Below are positions 23,901 to 40,900 of a stretch of DNA of 64,000 nt, one piece after another. The notes below the pieces were generated by a model. That model was not told the DNA's origin. It made no database searches and saw only the letters and a list, made by a program, of their open reading frames with translations. Made by a program: the position numbers and the translations under genes. Source of the DNA: Anisakis pegreffii (Eukaryota > Nematoda > Chromadorea > Rhabditida > Anisakidae); contig JAPYMA010000263.1 of assembly GCA_035041965.1 (NCBI GenBank), positions 62,001 to 126,000 on the forward strand, read 5' to 3'. Each line of letters starts with the position of its first letter. Within the stretch, counting starts at the first letter, position 1.

Positions 23901-26900
23901 CGAATCATTCACTTAGATGTTTGTGAATTTTTGAATGTTTGTTTGTGTATCTGTTTCGTGAAAGGGTATCGTCGATGGCCAAACGAAAACGCCATTCCTC
24001 ACGAACACTTGTCATCTTTGTGTTGCTTCAGTGACACTTCGGAGAAATTGATGAATTCGAAGTTATGAATTGAATTGAAAACGGACACGCAGACATCACA
24101 CTGAAAATTTCCAACTCATTTGAGTAATCGGCTCTGTTTTGGTGTGTGTTTACGGGTGTGCGCATATAGGTGTGCGATCTCGTGATAAGCTCATTAATCT
24201 GTACGATGAAAGATTGCTTGCTGAAAGCTTCTTACCGATAGCGCCTAGTAATCAGCAGATTAATTAGCTCATCGATGGGATTTATGATGATGAATCGTAT
24301 CGACCTTTATTGCGTCACGCTTTTTTTTTGCTTTATGCTGAGAGATTCAGCTAGATTCGTGCAAATTTAATTGTTTTTCAACAAATATTTAACATCGTCG
24401 CAAATCGATGAAAACTTGACAGTGATCACTCACATTGACTCTCTTGCATATGCGTGAAATGTAGATCACACATGATCAAGTGACGTTGATGAGTCACGTT
24501 GAGTTAGTGGTACGGAGTGAAGTGAGAATGAGCTGCTTTCAGTGGAGAATGCTCGAATCCTTTTTGATTGTTCTGACAAATGTGAAATTCTGGGCAGCAT
24601 GGATATTTGTGATCGCTATAATGGGACTTTCCTGTGGAAAGGAATCAAAATTCAATAAGAATTGATTCGAAGTAATTCTTTTTTTCCGTTGAAAATTGCG
24701 CTTCTATGAAAGAGTTGTTCTTGTTACCAAGGAAAAGCGGATTTAGCGAGTGTGACAAATATAGAAAGTGCATCTGCTTTTCGAATCGTCACGATTGAAG
24801 CGTAAAAGTCAAATAAACGAATTCGTCTAGAATGGACTGCTGTTAGCGCGAGTGTTCTTACTTCAATTACTCAGATGGTAACCAAACGGGAGATGAACGC
24901 GAAGAATGCAGGAACAAAGCGGGCGGAGTGAGACGTGATAAAATACAGGCATAGATTATTCTGAGTTCGTCAAAAGAGGAGGTTCGAGCCCGGAGCCACA
25001 TTTAATAATCTCATATGGGATCAGAGCATTATCGTATTTTCTGGGGATGTTTGTCACGGAAGAGTAAGCTCATGTCTTGGTTGTTTTTTAGAATGAACAA
25101 ACAAACGGCTGAATATCAGCTTCGAATATTTATTTATGTTTGTAAGAATCAAACATTTTTATAGTTGCTTGCCTAGTTTGATTGACATCTCCATTAATCA
25201 AATCTGTAACAAGTCCCTGGGATATGGGACTGGTACATGTTGAAAAAGAAATTCAAAAATTCTTTCAAATACACTGTCTCATCTCGTATGAAGCTAACAG
25301 AATTCGATTTTCTTCATTCTGATATGAGGTGTCCAATTTGATGAGGCAAGTTTTATCTCTTTCCGATTGTAATCGTCCCATTGGTCACTTGAAGAAGATG
25401 TATGAGAAATGCTTTTCTAATGGATGCTTGTTTACATGGTTTCCTGTTTGTAGCCAAGGTGACTCATTACTCTCTTATGACTAATATTTTATTGCTGTTA
25501 AAATTATTATTATCAAGAATGTTATTATGAATGCGACATTCATATTAATAACTTATTATTGTTACTACTGTACATTATTTTCGAATGCGCACTCACAACC
25601 AGTGATTATTGAGCAATATGAATTCTGTTAACTCTTTCGCTTGACTGAAGTCTCATTCGTCAATCTTCTTGTTTATTTCGTGCGACGGTGTTTTTTGAAA
25701 TGGTTGATGTTTTAATTTACTTAACATTGCTTCATCAATCATTGATTACTTTCGCCTTCAGCAACTTGACAATGGATGGATCAGTGAGGAATTGAATTTA
25801 TAAGCTAAGAATTGAAAGAGTCGAATGGAAACGAAATCGTGTCATTATGATAATGGCAAGCGAAAGAAATGCTCTTCGATGCGCGATGCGATGTTCGTGC
25901 TTGCAAACTGTATAGCGTAGAATCGAGTGAGCGCGATCGAGAAGTAAAATGATACGAGCGTAATTTGAGTGACTTCGAAAAATATCTCATTTCACAAATT
26001 CGTTTTCTTAGCGAGCAGAAGGCTCTTAGTGAGTTTCGGCTTAATTTCGTTTGCCATAGAAACGTTTTGTTATCTGTGCTCAATAGAAAATTTGCGTATT
26101 GTTGCGACCGGAGATATTGAACATTGTAACCTGACTGAACAAGTGAAGTGAATCGCGTGAACACTCATTTCTATCCTCTACCAAATTCTACTCATAGATT
26201 GTATTCTCCCGTGTCCGTGCTCATTATTTATGTCCAAAACCACGAATCTTTCACATGTATACGCGTATATCTTTCAAACTGTACACATTCAGTTTAATGC
26301 ATATTTTGAAGTTTTATGATGCTTTTACAATCACAAATAATATTTATTGAATAAAACTGAACATTTTGGATGACATTTTCTTGACGTACGTTATCGTTTG
26401 AATGTGGCTCGTCTCTCCACGATACTTCTTTAACGTGATTGAATTGCATCCACTTATGTTGTCAGCAGATTTTATGTATGATAAAACGAATTGTGCAATC
26501 GTGACGCCATGGACTTCGTTGAAATTATCCTGTGAAACGTTGTCAATTCAAGCACTGCAGGAGTGCGTTTATTAATAGTGTTTTCGTGTGAATGTCCTAT
26601 TGTTCTGATCATAATTTTTTATCGTTCCACTACACCTGATTCTCGTCATACTTCCTTATTTTCACTCTTTTTTTATTTCTGAAGTAATAGCGATAGTATT
26701 GATGCATCTGCTGTTTCGATTATTCGTTTTTGAGCGTTTTCACATGAAAGTCAACGATTATTTAGGTAATAATTTTTTGATAGATATATTTCTACGTAAT
26801 GTGCACTCGTTGCACTGCTTGGTTATGCGGAACACATAAGTGCTGTGAACTCAAAGTTAAAATACGATGGAGTGAGTATTTGTGAATGTTGGCATATTCA

Positions 26901-29449
26901 TTCATACTTCTTAATGAACGTTTCCAGTAATGAGGAGAATATTGTCAAAAATGTCAGCCGTGTCGTATTGCAGTGACAAACAATGAGCGACATTTCCCAT
27001 GAGATATAACCGACTGCAAAGCGTGCATGTTCTAGTCATTTTAGATTGCCTTATTGCGTTTGTTTCTGCATTTATGGAGAAGACATTCACCACTTCAAAT
27101 TCACTTCTTACATTCATGCAGTGCGGACGCGAATCGCTCGTTCATTCATTCACTCGAATTGTCTTCGCTCAGTCAGTCCAGTGAGGCTGAAAGTGTGTTG
27201 AATGGCAGTTGAAAATGGAATTTTTGATGTTTTAATTCGTTGGAAAGTTTTAGGCGATGTTTCTGAGTGCTGATAGTTTATTTGATTTATTCTCTTCTCA
27301 TTCATATTCGATGATAGTAGCACCTGTTGAGAATTACACATGTTTTAACATTTGTTTTAACGTGACATTTTTTTGTGTGTGAAATGTCAGTTGCAATGAA
27401 TGCTACCAATAATAATTGTAATGACGTTATTCATGTTATTGTTTCCTCATTTAATGTTGTTATTATAAAGTTGTATGCTATGATTTTGTGATCGTCATGA
27501 CGTTGTCGAATATGCGATTTGTTTGCACAATTAATTCATCTGATCATGCATTTCATTACTGCAGTTTGATGGAATCTAATTTTTAATCTCTTATTCTCTA
27601 AAATCCTAACGAAAAGCATGCAATCAGTGATGCTGCCAATCAATTCTATCGTTTGCCTGATTTTCGACGTTTTCATAGAAATTTGTTTAATTTTGTTTAC
27701 TTATTCGAACGTGCTCATTTGACATCATTTGCCGACAGTTAATCTTCCGAGTGCTCAATGTTTATTTGAAACGGACTGAATATATTTCGTGATGAAGAAT
27801 CGTTCTTTTACGCGATCTTTAACCGAGTAGTTAGTGTTATTCAAATGTTATAAGTCGTCTCTATTTAGTGCCGTTAGGACGGACATCCAATTTCCTTTGA
27901 TCAGTGATCTATTCAGAAATTTGTTTGATCGTTTGTTTTTGCATGGAATTGATGCGTCATCACTGGAAGCGTGCAGAACACTGCAGAATGCTTTATTGTG
28001 AATTATTGCGTTGGCATTGAACGGTTGGTTGTCTTGGTTTGTTTTGCCTCAGTGAATTTTACTGATGAAAATGTTTAGTTACTTTTTTACCAATTTTCAT
28101 GCTGTAATGTTAACGGTGGTGACTGTTATATGTTCCGAATGGCCGCAATTACTGATGCGCAGTGCCAATTATAATTTATATGGTTTTTGATTGCTTGCTG
28201 TGTGATTTTGGATGTTTGCGGTGCTGTTCTGGGGGCATTTTTGTACTCACGAGAGTTTTGTGGTTTAGTTTTTGTTTATAATCATGCGGAACTGACGAGT
28301 TGTTGGTGGTTTGAAGTTGATTTTGTTTGCAAAATAACATCGCGATTACTTTCCTCTTGAGAGTGTCACATTGAGGATTGGTTAGTTTAGTCAAGAAGGA
28401 CAGCGCAAAAACGATCACCAGTATCTGTCATAAACCGTCATGAATAAGCATTTGTCACAAACTTTCATCTCAAATGTTTTTTTTTTGAAAATTTTTTTGT
28501 TATTGTCCAAAACGTTGACATTTCTGACAAAGCAGAAACGAGTTTTGGGCATTTCCTGCATGTGCGTTCATTTCTTTCCGTTTGTATTTTTGTGGTTGTC
28601 TGTTGATTGATTACTCAGAACGGGGAGTATCTGTTCTTTTGAAATGTTTGTTTAGTTGAATAGAACATGGAGGAGATATTTTTTGTGTTGTTTCATTTTT
28701 TGTACACAGTACAACAGAAATGGTGCTTATGAATGACAGTTTTGTATTTTTTATAGAACATTGCAATTTGACGTTTATTTATAAAACTTAATAGTATCCA
28801 TTCTCTCAAGAAACGATCTGGTTATGATACATCGAGGGAATTGTTTCGTTTGGTTAACTGGAATGTGGAATGATTCATATTCTGCCAGCTGTTTGCTTAT
28901 GATCAGTGCCTTAATGATCTTGCTAGAATATTGCTATTATTGTTCACAATCGGTATTGATTGTTGTCATTATTACCACCCACACTTATTATACTGTTCGT
29001 ATTATTGTTATGATTATCATTATTAGTACTTTCGTCCAATAATTGAATACAGAATCCTATAAAAAGAATTTGTTAATGGCTTGTAAGAGGCACACTCAAA
29101 GGCACAATGCAATTTCACTTGTGTGTATGTGTGCAATTATTGAGGTTTTTCGACTGAACACGAAATTCAGTTAATTCAACGATATTTCACATTTCGAAGA
29201 ATTTTTCTTCTCTTTCAAAAAAAGACCATGCGTGCGTTATTATGTTCTATGTATTAATTAGAGGTAGATATTGTGGTTTGTAATCGGTACATTCAAAGAA
29301 TTGTGTACGTGTTTGAATGTTGTGTAAGGCAATTAACGCTTAAGTGAATATTCGGTTTATTTAACTGCGACAGAGTTTCACTTATATCGACGTGTGTGCC
29401 TTATAGAAGTGGCAACAACTATCGATCTGATTGAATCAACTGATTTCAG
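20949..29449. other. Long spacer, no supported gene
   Basis: More than 8 kb of AT-rich DNA with homopolymer and TTG/ATT-rich words. Two minus-strand frames are long for the composition: 23283-23666 (His/Asn/Thr-rich) and 25805-26164 (Ser/Arg-rich). A short minus-strand piece near 28260-28360 ends in a perfect GTGAGT donor. None can be joined to a second exon. The right end holds the calmodulin promoter. Confidence 0.4.
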
Positions 29450-29717
29450 CATTTCGAAGTGTTCAACTTCAAAATCGTTCAGTCAAGCCAACAGCAGCAC
29501 CAGCAAGAGTAAAACCAACTCCATCCGTTGTCAACTTGTTGATCGGAGACATCACCTCGATTCCACCCAAACAAAAAAAGTGTTCGCCGACTTTGCAACA
29601 CCCTTCCGACTGCTCTCTGATACTCGTCACTCTCGTTGATCTCTTCTCGCTCATTTTTGTGTGTGGAACTTATTCGATTTCGATTGTTCCGTTTCTCAAG
29701 CACCCTTATTAATAGCA
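29450..29717 (+). other. Calmodulin 5' leader
   Basis: CT/CA-rich sequence between an acceptor-like CTGATTTCAG (ends 29449) and the calmodulin ATG, with raised C content compared with the flanks. The frames that cross it read into repetitive Ser/Thr/Pro and stop before the ATG, as expected for an untranslated leader. Either trans-splicing to a leader or a cis 5' intron could end at 29449. Confidence 0.5.
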
Positions 29718-32481
<2,764 letters not shown>

Positions 32482-34995
32482 GAAGATTACGATGGTAAAT
32501 ATTCAGTCGATCAATAAATAAGTAATCAAGATACTGTAACATGAAATAGGCATAAATACGATAAGTGACAGTTATGGATGATTACATCTGAGAATGTGTC
32601 GTTTTTTGTATGTTACTTGTGAGTGTGCTTGTCCATCGTATTTATCGTATTTATCACTTATTTTTATTACTTTATCATTGCTGCTATTATAATTATTAAC
32701 ATTATTTTATCATCGTCTTCATTATTTATATTATTTTATCATTGTTACAAATCGTCATTCACATTGAATTTATAAAATTTTCATCATTTCAATGATTATT
32801 GTAATCGCAATTGTCAATATGAATATAGTGATTTTGATTTATTGATACACACTTGAATTTCTTGTAATTTCGTTCATTTTTCATGTTTATCTCGATCAGT
32901 TCAACATGATATTATTGCCACTTTACTATGACAAAAACGTTTTAATTCTCCACTGACTTTATCATCATTATATTGTCCCATTATTGCCCACAAATGTGGA
33001 CGGACTAATAAACTTCTGAAATTTTAACGTCTGATTCAAAGTTTTTCTGAACTTTATTCCGTAATCTTTGAATTTCATGATTTATTTCCGTTCTCTTTTG
33101 TGGGGCACTGACCAAGGTTCGAATCGGAATGAAATGAAACATGCTCGTGTTCACTCGTACTTTCCTTATCAGTCAGTTCGATGCAAAATTGAACCCACAA
33201 TAAATGAGATTCAATCTAGAAATATAAGCACGTGATTCACTCGTTAACGGTCAATATATGATGAATGAATATTGACTCTGATTGGTAGTACAATGATTAA
33301 GCTTAGTTCAGTGATTCGATCATTTTATCCTTATCCCTGTTATGAATGCTTATCAATGAAATTTTGCTTCATAAAAATGTTTATCTATTCTCATCCACTA
33401 TTCATGCCTACAATGAAACAAACAATGATTATGTGTTGTTGACAAGGATGATAATTGCATGCTGTCGACGGGGGATTAATTACGCACGTGATCGCTCAGT
33501 TAATTGTTGACAACACAGAGTTAGTTGTTCATTCTATTCACCTATTACCATCACCATAAGCCTACAGCAATCATGATGAATCTGGGAAGTTGTCAATATT
33601 TTCGAAGCCATCTCTGAATAATGTACATGTCACTTATTCAACACTGAATTCCATGCTGAGGATTCTGTCTCCATAGAGTCAGTCATACGTTTCAGCCAAG
33701 TTTCTTTATAGTGCCTTTTTCTCAACTATCCAACACAGCAGCAATAGTGACAACGGTAGTAGCAGTGCTAAGATAGGTGGTGAATACAGTGATGATATTG
33801 ATGCTTATCATAAAATGGTAGAAATAGAAATGATAATGGAGATTCGCACGAACGTCACCGAAGTTGAGTGAAGAAGCTTGATTCGGTTCGTACCTAATCA
33901 CCTATTTAATTGCAAGTGAGTAGTAATAGAATTGAAGGTACTGAAGGCGTGCGAAATATGATTATGTTGATAATGATATGAGTAAGGTCATGTTGATAAC
34001 GCTGATGATGAGAGGGTGATGGCTGCTTGCAGTTGTCTGAAACTGGGAATTATTGTGAGCAGTGTTTGTTACTCATATTTCACCAATGCGTCAGTCAATC
34101 TAAACGTTGATTGATCAACAACAATTCGAGAACGAGGACTACTGCTGGATATCATAAGTCACCTTTCTACGAGCAATCGCTTAACTTATGTGGCTTAACT
34201 CAGAGGTCAAATGGGCGATTTTGATGCGATTGCAATAGGGGTCAAATGACCGATTGATAGCCATTGCTTCGAACACGCAAGAGACAGCGTTTCGAACAAG
34301 TTTTTATTTTTGTTCACACTAAAAATTGTCTCCTCCATATGCCATTTTCATCCATCGCTGGACGGTATTGGCTGTGCCAGCAGTTCGAAAGTACGCGATT
34401 AGACGCAAGCATCTGGCTTGCTCTCTATTGTAGCCGATGTGATGATAGTTGAAGAAATTGTTCGAGCGAATTTTTTTCGTAGAAAGAATATTTTTTCTCT
34501 GCGAATATATTTAACGCTCGTTTTCGAAGGTGTCACTTTTTTGGTTCGTATTCAGTCAATCAATTAATTTTGTTAGTTTCTGAGATTGTAATTCAGAAAT
34601 ACAACATAAATCAAATCATTCACTAAATTTATTTTTGTTTCTGTGTCGAAAATCTGTAGCAAGACAAATTGCTGCTATCGATAGTGCACTGCGCGATTAT
34701 TCATGATGATTGATTGTCAGTTATGAGTCAGAGGCACCTTATAAGAAAAGAAAGCAATTCTATTTGCGGAAGTATTTTGCTTAGCGCTGAACGAATGAGT
34801 AACATTCGAGTGACACATTCGCTCAAGAATGTGAGTACACACGATGAGTTGATGGCATCGTTTATGAGCGTTAATAAGGAGTTTTTTTTTCAGTGATTCA
34901 GTCTCGAGACTGAATAAATAATGACAAGTGACAAGCTGGTCGGATTAGCGATCAGCTAGAGGAATTCGTCAACCGGTGAACGAATAATCGTGAAT
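32482..34995. other. Spacer between calmodulin and the minus-strand gene
   Basis: AT-rich convergent intergenic DNA serving as the 3' flank of both genes. A Ser/Asp/Asn-rich + frame at about 33730-33871 has no start codon or good splice sites. Nothing else is seen. Confidence 0.5.
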
Positions 34996-37900
34996 TCATG
35001 GAAAAAAATTGATGAATAGTGTTTCGAAACGACGTTTCCGTTCCACGAAAGCAGCATTTCCAAATGTGATGGTAAGATGACCGAAAGACTTCTGAATTCG
35101 AGATTATTAAAGCGAATGGATAAGTTTCAAAAACTGAGTTGAATTCCGTTGGCCGAATCTCGAAGAGACAATCAAAAGTTCGTCGAAGTTATAGGTGATA
35201 GTTTGTGAAAAGAGCGAAATTTTCATGTGATAATCGACTGATTAATCCACTGATTGTGAAGAGGTGAGCATGCGCTGAGATGGGCATTTTTGACCAACGA
35301 TTACGACTAGAGTAGAGTCGTCTAAAATGAAGGTAATAAGTGGAATGAATAACACATGAATAACTGACCGAAATAATGAGCAGAATTTGCAAAACCGTTG
35401 GACGTTTCGGAGTCAGAACGCTATGATCAGCTGCTACATGGTATGAGCAAGGATCTGGTGGTGGCGTTCTAACGTCCTTTCTACAATACTGCATTTAGTT
35501 CGGCCATTTATTCATCTATTAATTCATTCCACTTATTATCATCGATTTACCTACATTACTATTGTTTTAATGATTAATTAATTAAATCGATATTTCTGAT
35601 TTATAAAACTCAGTGGATTCTCGCTGATGAAAGCTTACCATAAGCTGCAATTACACGCTTTCTGAAATATGTCATCGGATCAATCGTATGTTCATTCATT
35701 TGTTTAGTCAGTGCTAATCCTTCAATATGCTTAATTTTCGTTCAAATAAACAAATGTGTGCAGGCAGCAGCAGTAGAATCACCGCACAACAGCTGCCACA
35801 AAAACATCTGTATAATCCTTCGAACATATACATCAAGCAGTAAGAATTCATTTACATTGGCACTTCCATGATCCTGATTATTCATTTTCTGAGAAACGTT
35901 CGATGCTGAACTAAGGGAATGCATATGCTTGTTCTGATATAGTACATACATACACATATGTACACACATGTATTCTAACACCTATTCATATGAATTCATA
36001 CACATCTATCACAAATAACAATAATCAATATGGGTTGAACGATGCATTTCACATCTAACAGTTAATAAATGTCACCTGGTGCTGACTTGAAACGAACAAG
36101 TGTCAAGGAAAAAACTTGATTGAGTTACTCGATCTTATCCGACTAAATGAATTGACATAAGATGTGTACTTATCATTGGAACTGACATGTCTTGCATTGT
36201 CAGTAGAGCTGGCATGAAGCGGCGAATCAACGCAATGAACGTATGCAATAGCAGTGGAGAAAACGGTCAAAATGTTGTTTGAACTTCTTACAGTTAGAAA
36301 AAGAACATCAGAGATTTTGTTTAGTATGAAGATAATTCGTTCAGTATTATAAGTTTGACCTATATTCTGCTCACAATCAGAAATTTTAGTAACCTTTTGC
36401 AACTTCAACATCATGGGAAAGTGAATCGTTGAGAATTGCATTCATGCACAATCGCTGTTATCATGGATTTTCACATAAGCCGCTCGGTGACTGATGAATG
36501 GTTTTTCCAATGTGGAACAATGAATACTTTGATCTGTTTATAGTCTCAGAATTCGGTACATTTTAAAGCAGTTACTTCCTTAGTAATATGCGATCATAAA
36601 TTTGATTTTCGTTGAGCTGATAAACGGTAGTATCAAGTATAATTGCGCATAAGATGCCTCGAGTAAGCGTGCATAGGGAGCAAACTAAACATCCAAGTGA
36701 TCGAAATTCACAATGAATGGAGTTGCCGAAAAGGATTTGTGGTGATTCATGACGATAATTACTGCTGATTGGTGGTTAAATCTTGTGGTCGTAGCCACCT
36801 CTAAACTTATAATCCAAAATTGTTTCCTCGTTCACTGACAGCGATCGATCAAATGAATGCAATTTCAATTGGAGATTAGATGCGTTTAGTAATCGAGCGG
36901 TTTGTCTTCCTAGATTCGGACATTTTGTTGGCGAATCCTCTCACAATCAGGCTCAAACTCCGTCTTTGGTTCCGACTGGAGCTTGAGACCGATGTTGGAT
37001 GAATACTTACTTCATGAGAAGCAATCGACCACAATGAAACTTATTATTGAGATGACCGAAGCTTTTTTATATAAATTGTGTGAAGTTGAACTCTAGACGA
37101 AGGCAATCAAATGAAATTTTTAATAATGAATCACGCAAAACTTGTGATGATTTAACTTGTGCTGATTGCAAATTGATCACGTCAATCATATTTTGTGTAA
37201 GTTTTCTGATCGAAACCAGAACATTCCACATTCAGAATCATCTCTTTAGCGTAATCTTTTTTTGAACCCACACAAACGTTCAATTCCAAATTTAGACCAT
37301 TCAAATCTTCCAGATTTTTCACATGTACCTATAAGTGATTCGTGATGATCACTTGAATAATATCATGCATTCTGCAGTTCAATATTTCGAATTTCAGATT
37401 GTAGTTAGCCAGTCGGCTTACTTTTACGCCGATTTGATATTGCTCAATATTTGATCAGCGATTGTTCACCGAATCAGAATGAATGCAATTGATGAATCTT
37501 CACAGATTGCAATTCGGTGCATGTTATCACAAATCACTGGGAAACCGTATAAAACGTGCGATTTTTGGTTGCGGAACGTTGGGCAAGATGAAGTACTCGT
37601 GCTTACAATTCGTTTGGAAGTGATTGAATGACGGTGTCATGTGAGTAATTCGGGAAATATTCATGTGAGATTCACTGCTGTTGATGAGGAGCAACAGCAG
37701 TTATAATCTCGAGCCGACATGAAAGTAAGGTTGGGAATGGACTTCATGTGATAAAACCGCACAGGAACTAGAGTGATAGTGCATAACGGTTGACAATCAT
37801 CGAATTTCACACTGCAGTAATACTAAATTATTCTTCATAAAAAAGCACAATATACGTTAACTGAATGCTGAGCGTCAAAAAAAGTTTAAGTGAACGCAAT

Positions 37901-40900
37901 GAATGCTTGGTGATTGTTGTAGAGATGAAATTCATCTATCTTAAATCGGTTTGAGGTTAAATTGCTATGATCTGTCATTGATAAATTCAGTTTCAAAACA
38001 CTTTTGACAGCCTTAGATAGGAGGAGAGAAGTTTCACCTCGTGATAATTTACTTATGAAAAACAAGTTGACGTTCTTATCATGAATACGCAAACGAAAAG
38101 TTAATCCGTCAAGTTTATGGCGGCAGAGAATGGTCTTTATGTGTCAAGATGCCTGAGGTGTGATGTAATAATCGATTCTGAATGGTTGACTTCTAGACTG
38201 ATCATGATCGTGATCCTATGATCGGACTATTTTGAAAAAAATCTCATATGAAAATTTTTTCTTCATCCAAATTATTTTCTTCTTTCATGAATTTTCATCT
38301 AGCCTTGTTGCCAAGGTTATTTAGTGTGCTTAACTAGAAATTGATATGTCCTCCAGCGGAGCTTCACATTGTCGTTTTCAATCGTCGAATGACCTAAGAC
38401 CCTCATCCGTGTAATCTTTGGAATTTCTAGCTGTAAGCGTTGAAGTGTGGTGGGAGGATGCTTTCCTCTAAATGTGGAAAATGAGAAAAGAAATGGAGGT
38501 ATATTATGAAAGCACTCACTATTCCGGGAACAACGACTTTTTTGTGTTGTGAGTAATGCGTAGCATTCTCGAATTTCCTACTGTTATCCATCCGTTTCGA
38601 TGTCAAATTAAACTTAATCGCTGAATTGTTCGTATGAGCCTGCCGCACTGGCCTTTGAATATCTCCACCAGCTACTCTGTCATAATATTTTTGCGGAAAT
38701 CTGCCAGCAGATTGACTCGTTCTTGCGGTTCGAGTTGATATCGAGTCACTTTCAATCGTTTGTAGTGTCTCACTCAACGACGACAGCGTTGTTTCGAATG
38801 AATATACGTCATCACTATAAGTTTTACGTTAAGTGTTTAATCGTGATTATGAATCACATTCGAATTCAATTTTACTGTGCTTCATCGTTTTTTTTGAAAT
38901 GCAAATTTTATCGTTGCACTGGTGAGCCGTTTAAATGCAATGAACTTTTCATACCTCAAACAACGTGAATCACATCAAACAACGTAATTATCACTTCCCA
39001 GTAACGTAACACTCCTAGACGTAAACTGCATCGATTTAATTTTATCGTTGAATCCAATGAACTTTTTTCTGATCTTCAAGCCAAAGAAACTGCGCTATAT
39101 CTGATTTAATATCAGATAGCGAATAACTGAATTATTGTTTGGTTCGATGACGAGAATGTGAAAATTGGATTTGTTCTGTTGATGAGGTTTTCGTCGAAAC
39201 ATGCTCAGCAGGTGCGACTGTTATTCATTGGAAATTATGAGAAAAGCGTATAAATTAATCTCGAGAACATTCCATCGCTTGAAGGTTTTCGTTCGAACGG
39301 TAAATGAACTCTTGTTTACACTCTTTTAAAAGCTCGTTTGAAATGCTGAATGTAATCATTGTGAAGACTTACTTTGACTTGTTTGTATCAATCAGTGAAT
39401 CTGTTTGACGTAAATAATTTCTCATTTCCTCTGTTAGCGAGTATCTTCTTCGCTGATCGCTTAGTGATATTTCACTACTGAGGCTGCTGCCACTTGGCGA
39501 GCATTGTGAGCTGCTTTTACCGGCCATTTTTCGTCTCCCTTCTTTCGATGTGCTCTGCCTTCAATGCGTAAATTAGCAAATAAAATCTTAAAATACTGAT
39601 TTGCAGCTCACGTTTAATGATTACTCATTCATTGGAATTTTACTTTTATGCGATGTTTTCACTGAAATGAGAGAATCTATGAAGAGTATCATACGCGGGT
39701 AGCTCAGTGTTATTTGGAAGGAATCTGGAAGAGAGTTCTTGCCCGATTGTGAGCAATAAGCCTGTTTCGAAGTGGTATACTGAGTAAAGCTAAATGACAG
39801 GATCGAATGACTGCCACCTCTTCTGTGATCTGCATGATCGAATGTGGTCTGATTCAGTTGTGCACCGTTCAAGTTCAATTGCTAATTACATTTACTGTTC
39901 GCTGGATGATTTTTGATCAGTCAATGTTCTTGCGACCATAAGAGAGCACTTCTATGGATTGGATTGCGTGCATTCGTGTAGTTTTTGTTACTCTACGCTC
40001 AGTTGGATCCGTCTGGACAACCAATCTGGATGCAAAACTTCAACATTCGATGGGTTTCATACAGTCAGGTTCCTTTCAGTGACTCCAATCAGATTGTATT
40101 CTCAACAATATTCAATGAATGACAGCTTTGTTGAAAATATTCCAGTCATTCAGCAGTGATGTCCGACAAATTTTTCATGTTCTTATCCATTGTCCACGGG
40201 CACTTTTTGCGAAATTTTTTAGTTAACTATTGAATAGAGTGAATTCTTCCAATGATGAATCACCAATTGTACGCATGAAATTTTTTGTGAGCATTTCAGT
40301 GCTTTGGTTCTTTATTGCTGCGACCAGTATCACCTTTAGGATGTGAGAACTGGAGCATCATTTGACAAATGACAAAGTTTTAATGCACTTGTGAAAGGAA
40401 AATTCCATCCTATGCACTTTTCGAGTGGATGCATTTGAAAATTGAGAATAAATAAATTGTTGGCTGAGAATTTACAAATTCACATCAACGGTTCATGATT
40501 ACTCAATAGTAATAACAACGTGCACACAACTTGCTTACACTCATTCTGTACTTGTTTTGAAAATTTCATAAATATTTTGTGATATCGTTCGATCTGTTTA
40601 GCTGACATAAAATGAGTTATAGAAATGCTCATAGTTAGCAGATGTTTAGCAAAGCAATTCTCTTTTACGAACACATTTCGTTCAGAAACACCTGTCTTTA
40701 TCACAATTATCACGATTAAACTCTGAACGCTGTATTATTGCTTGTACATATTTGTTACTCGGCAATAAACAATCTATCTAATGATAATCTCGATAATTCA
40801 CTAAAAAATTTTAATAATTCACTAATGAAATTCGGTATATGTATGCATGCACGCCTGCCTACATATTGATAAATTCGATTTTAAGTTCAGTTCAGATATG

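Noticed and set aside
24970..25005. GGTTCGAGCCCGGAGCC, tRNA T-loop-like
   Set aside because: The flanking bases do not form the required five-pair T stem, and no acceptor or anticodon stems are visible.
25805..26164. 119-codon minus frame, Ser/Arg-rich
   Set aside because: No ATG at the start and no splice partner; kept only as a note in the spacer entry.
29431..29712. 93-codon + frame just before calmodulin
   Set aside because: Overlaps the calmodulin 5' leader, is out of frame with it and stops before the ATG.
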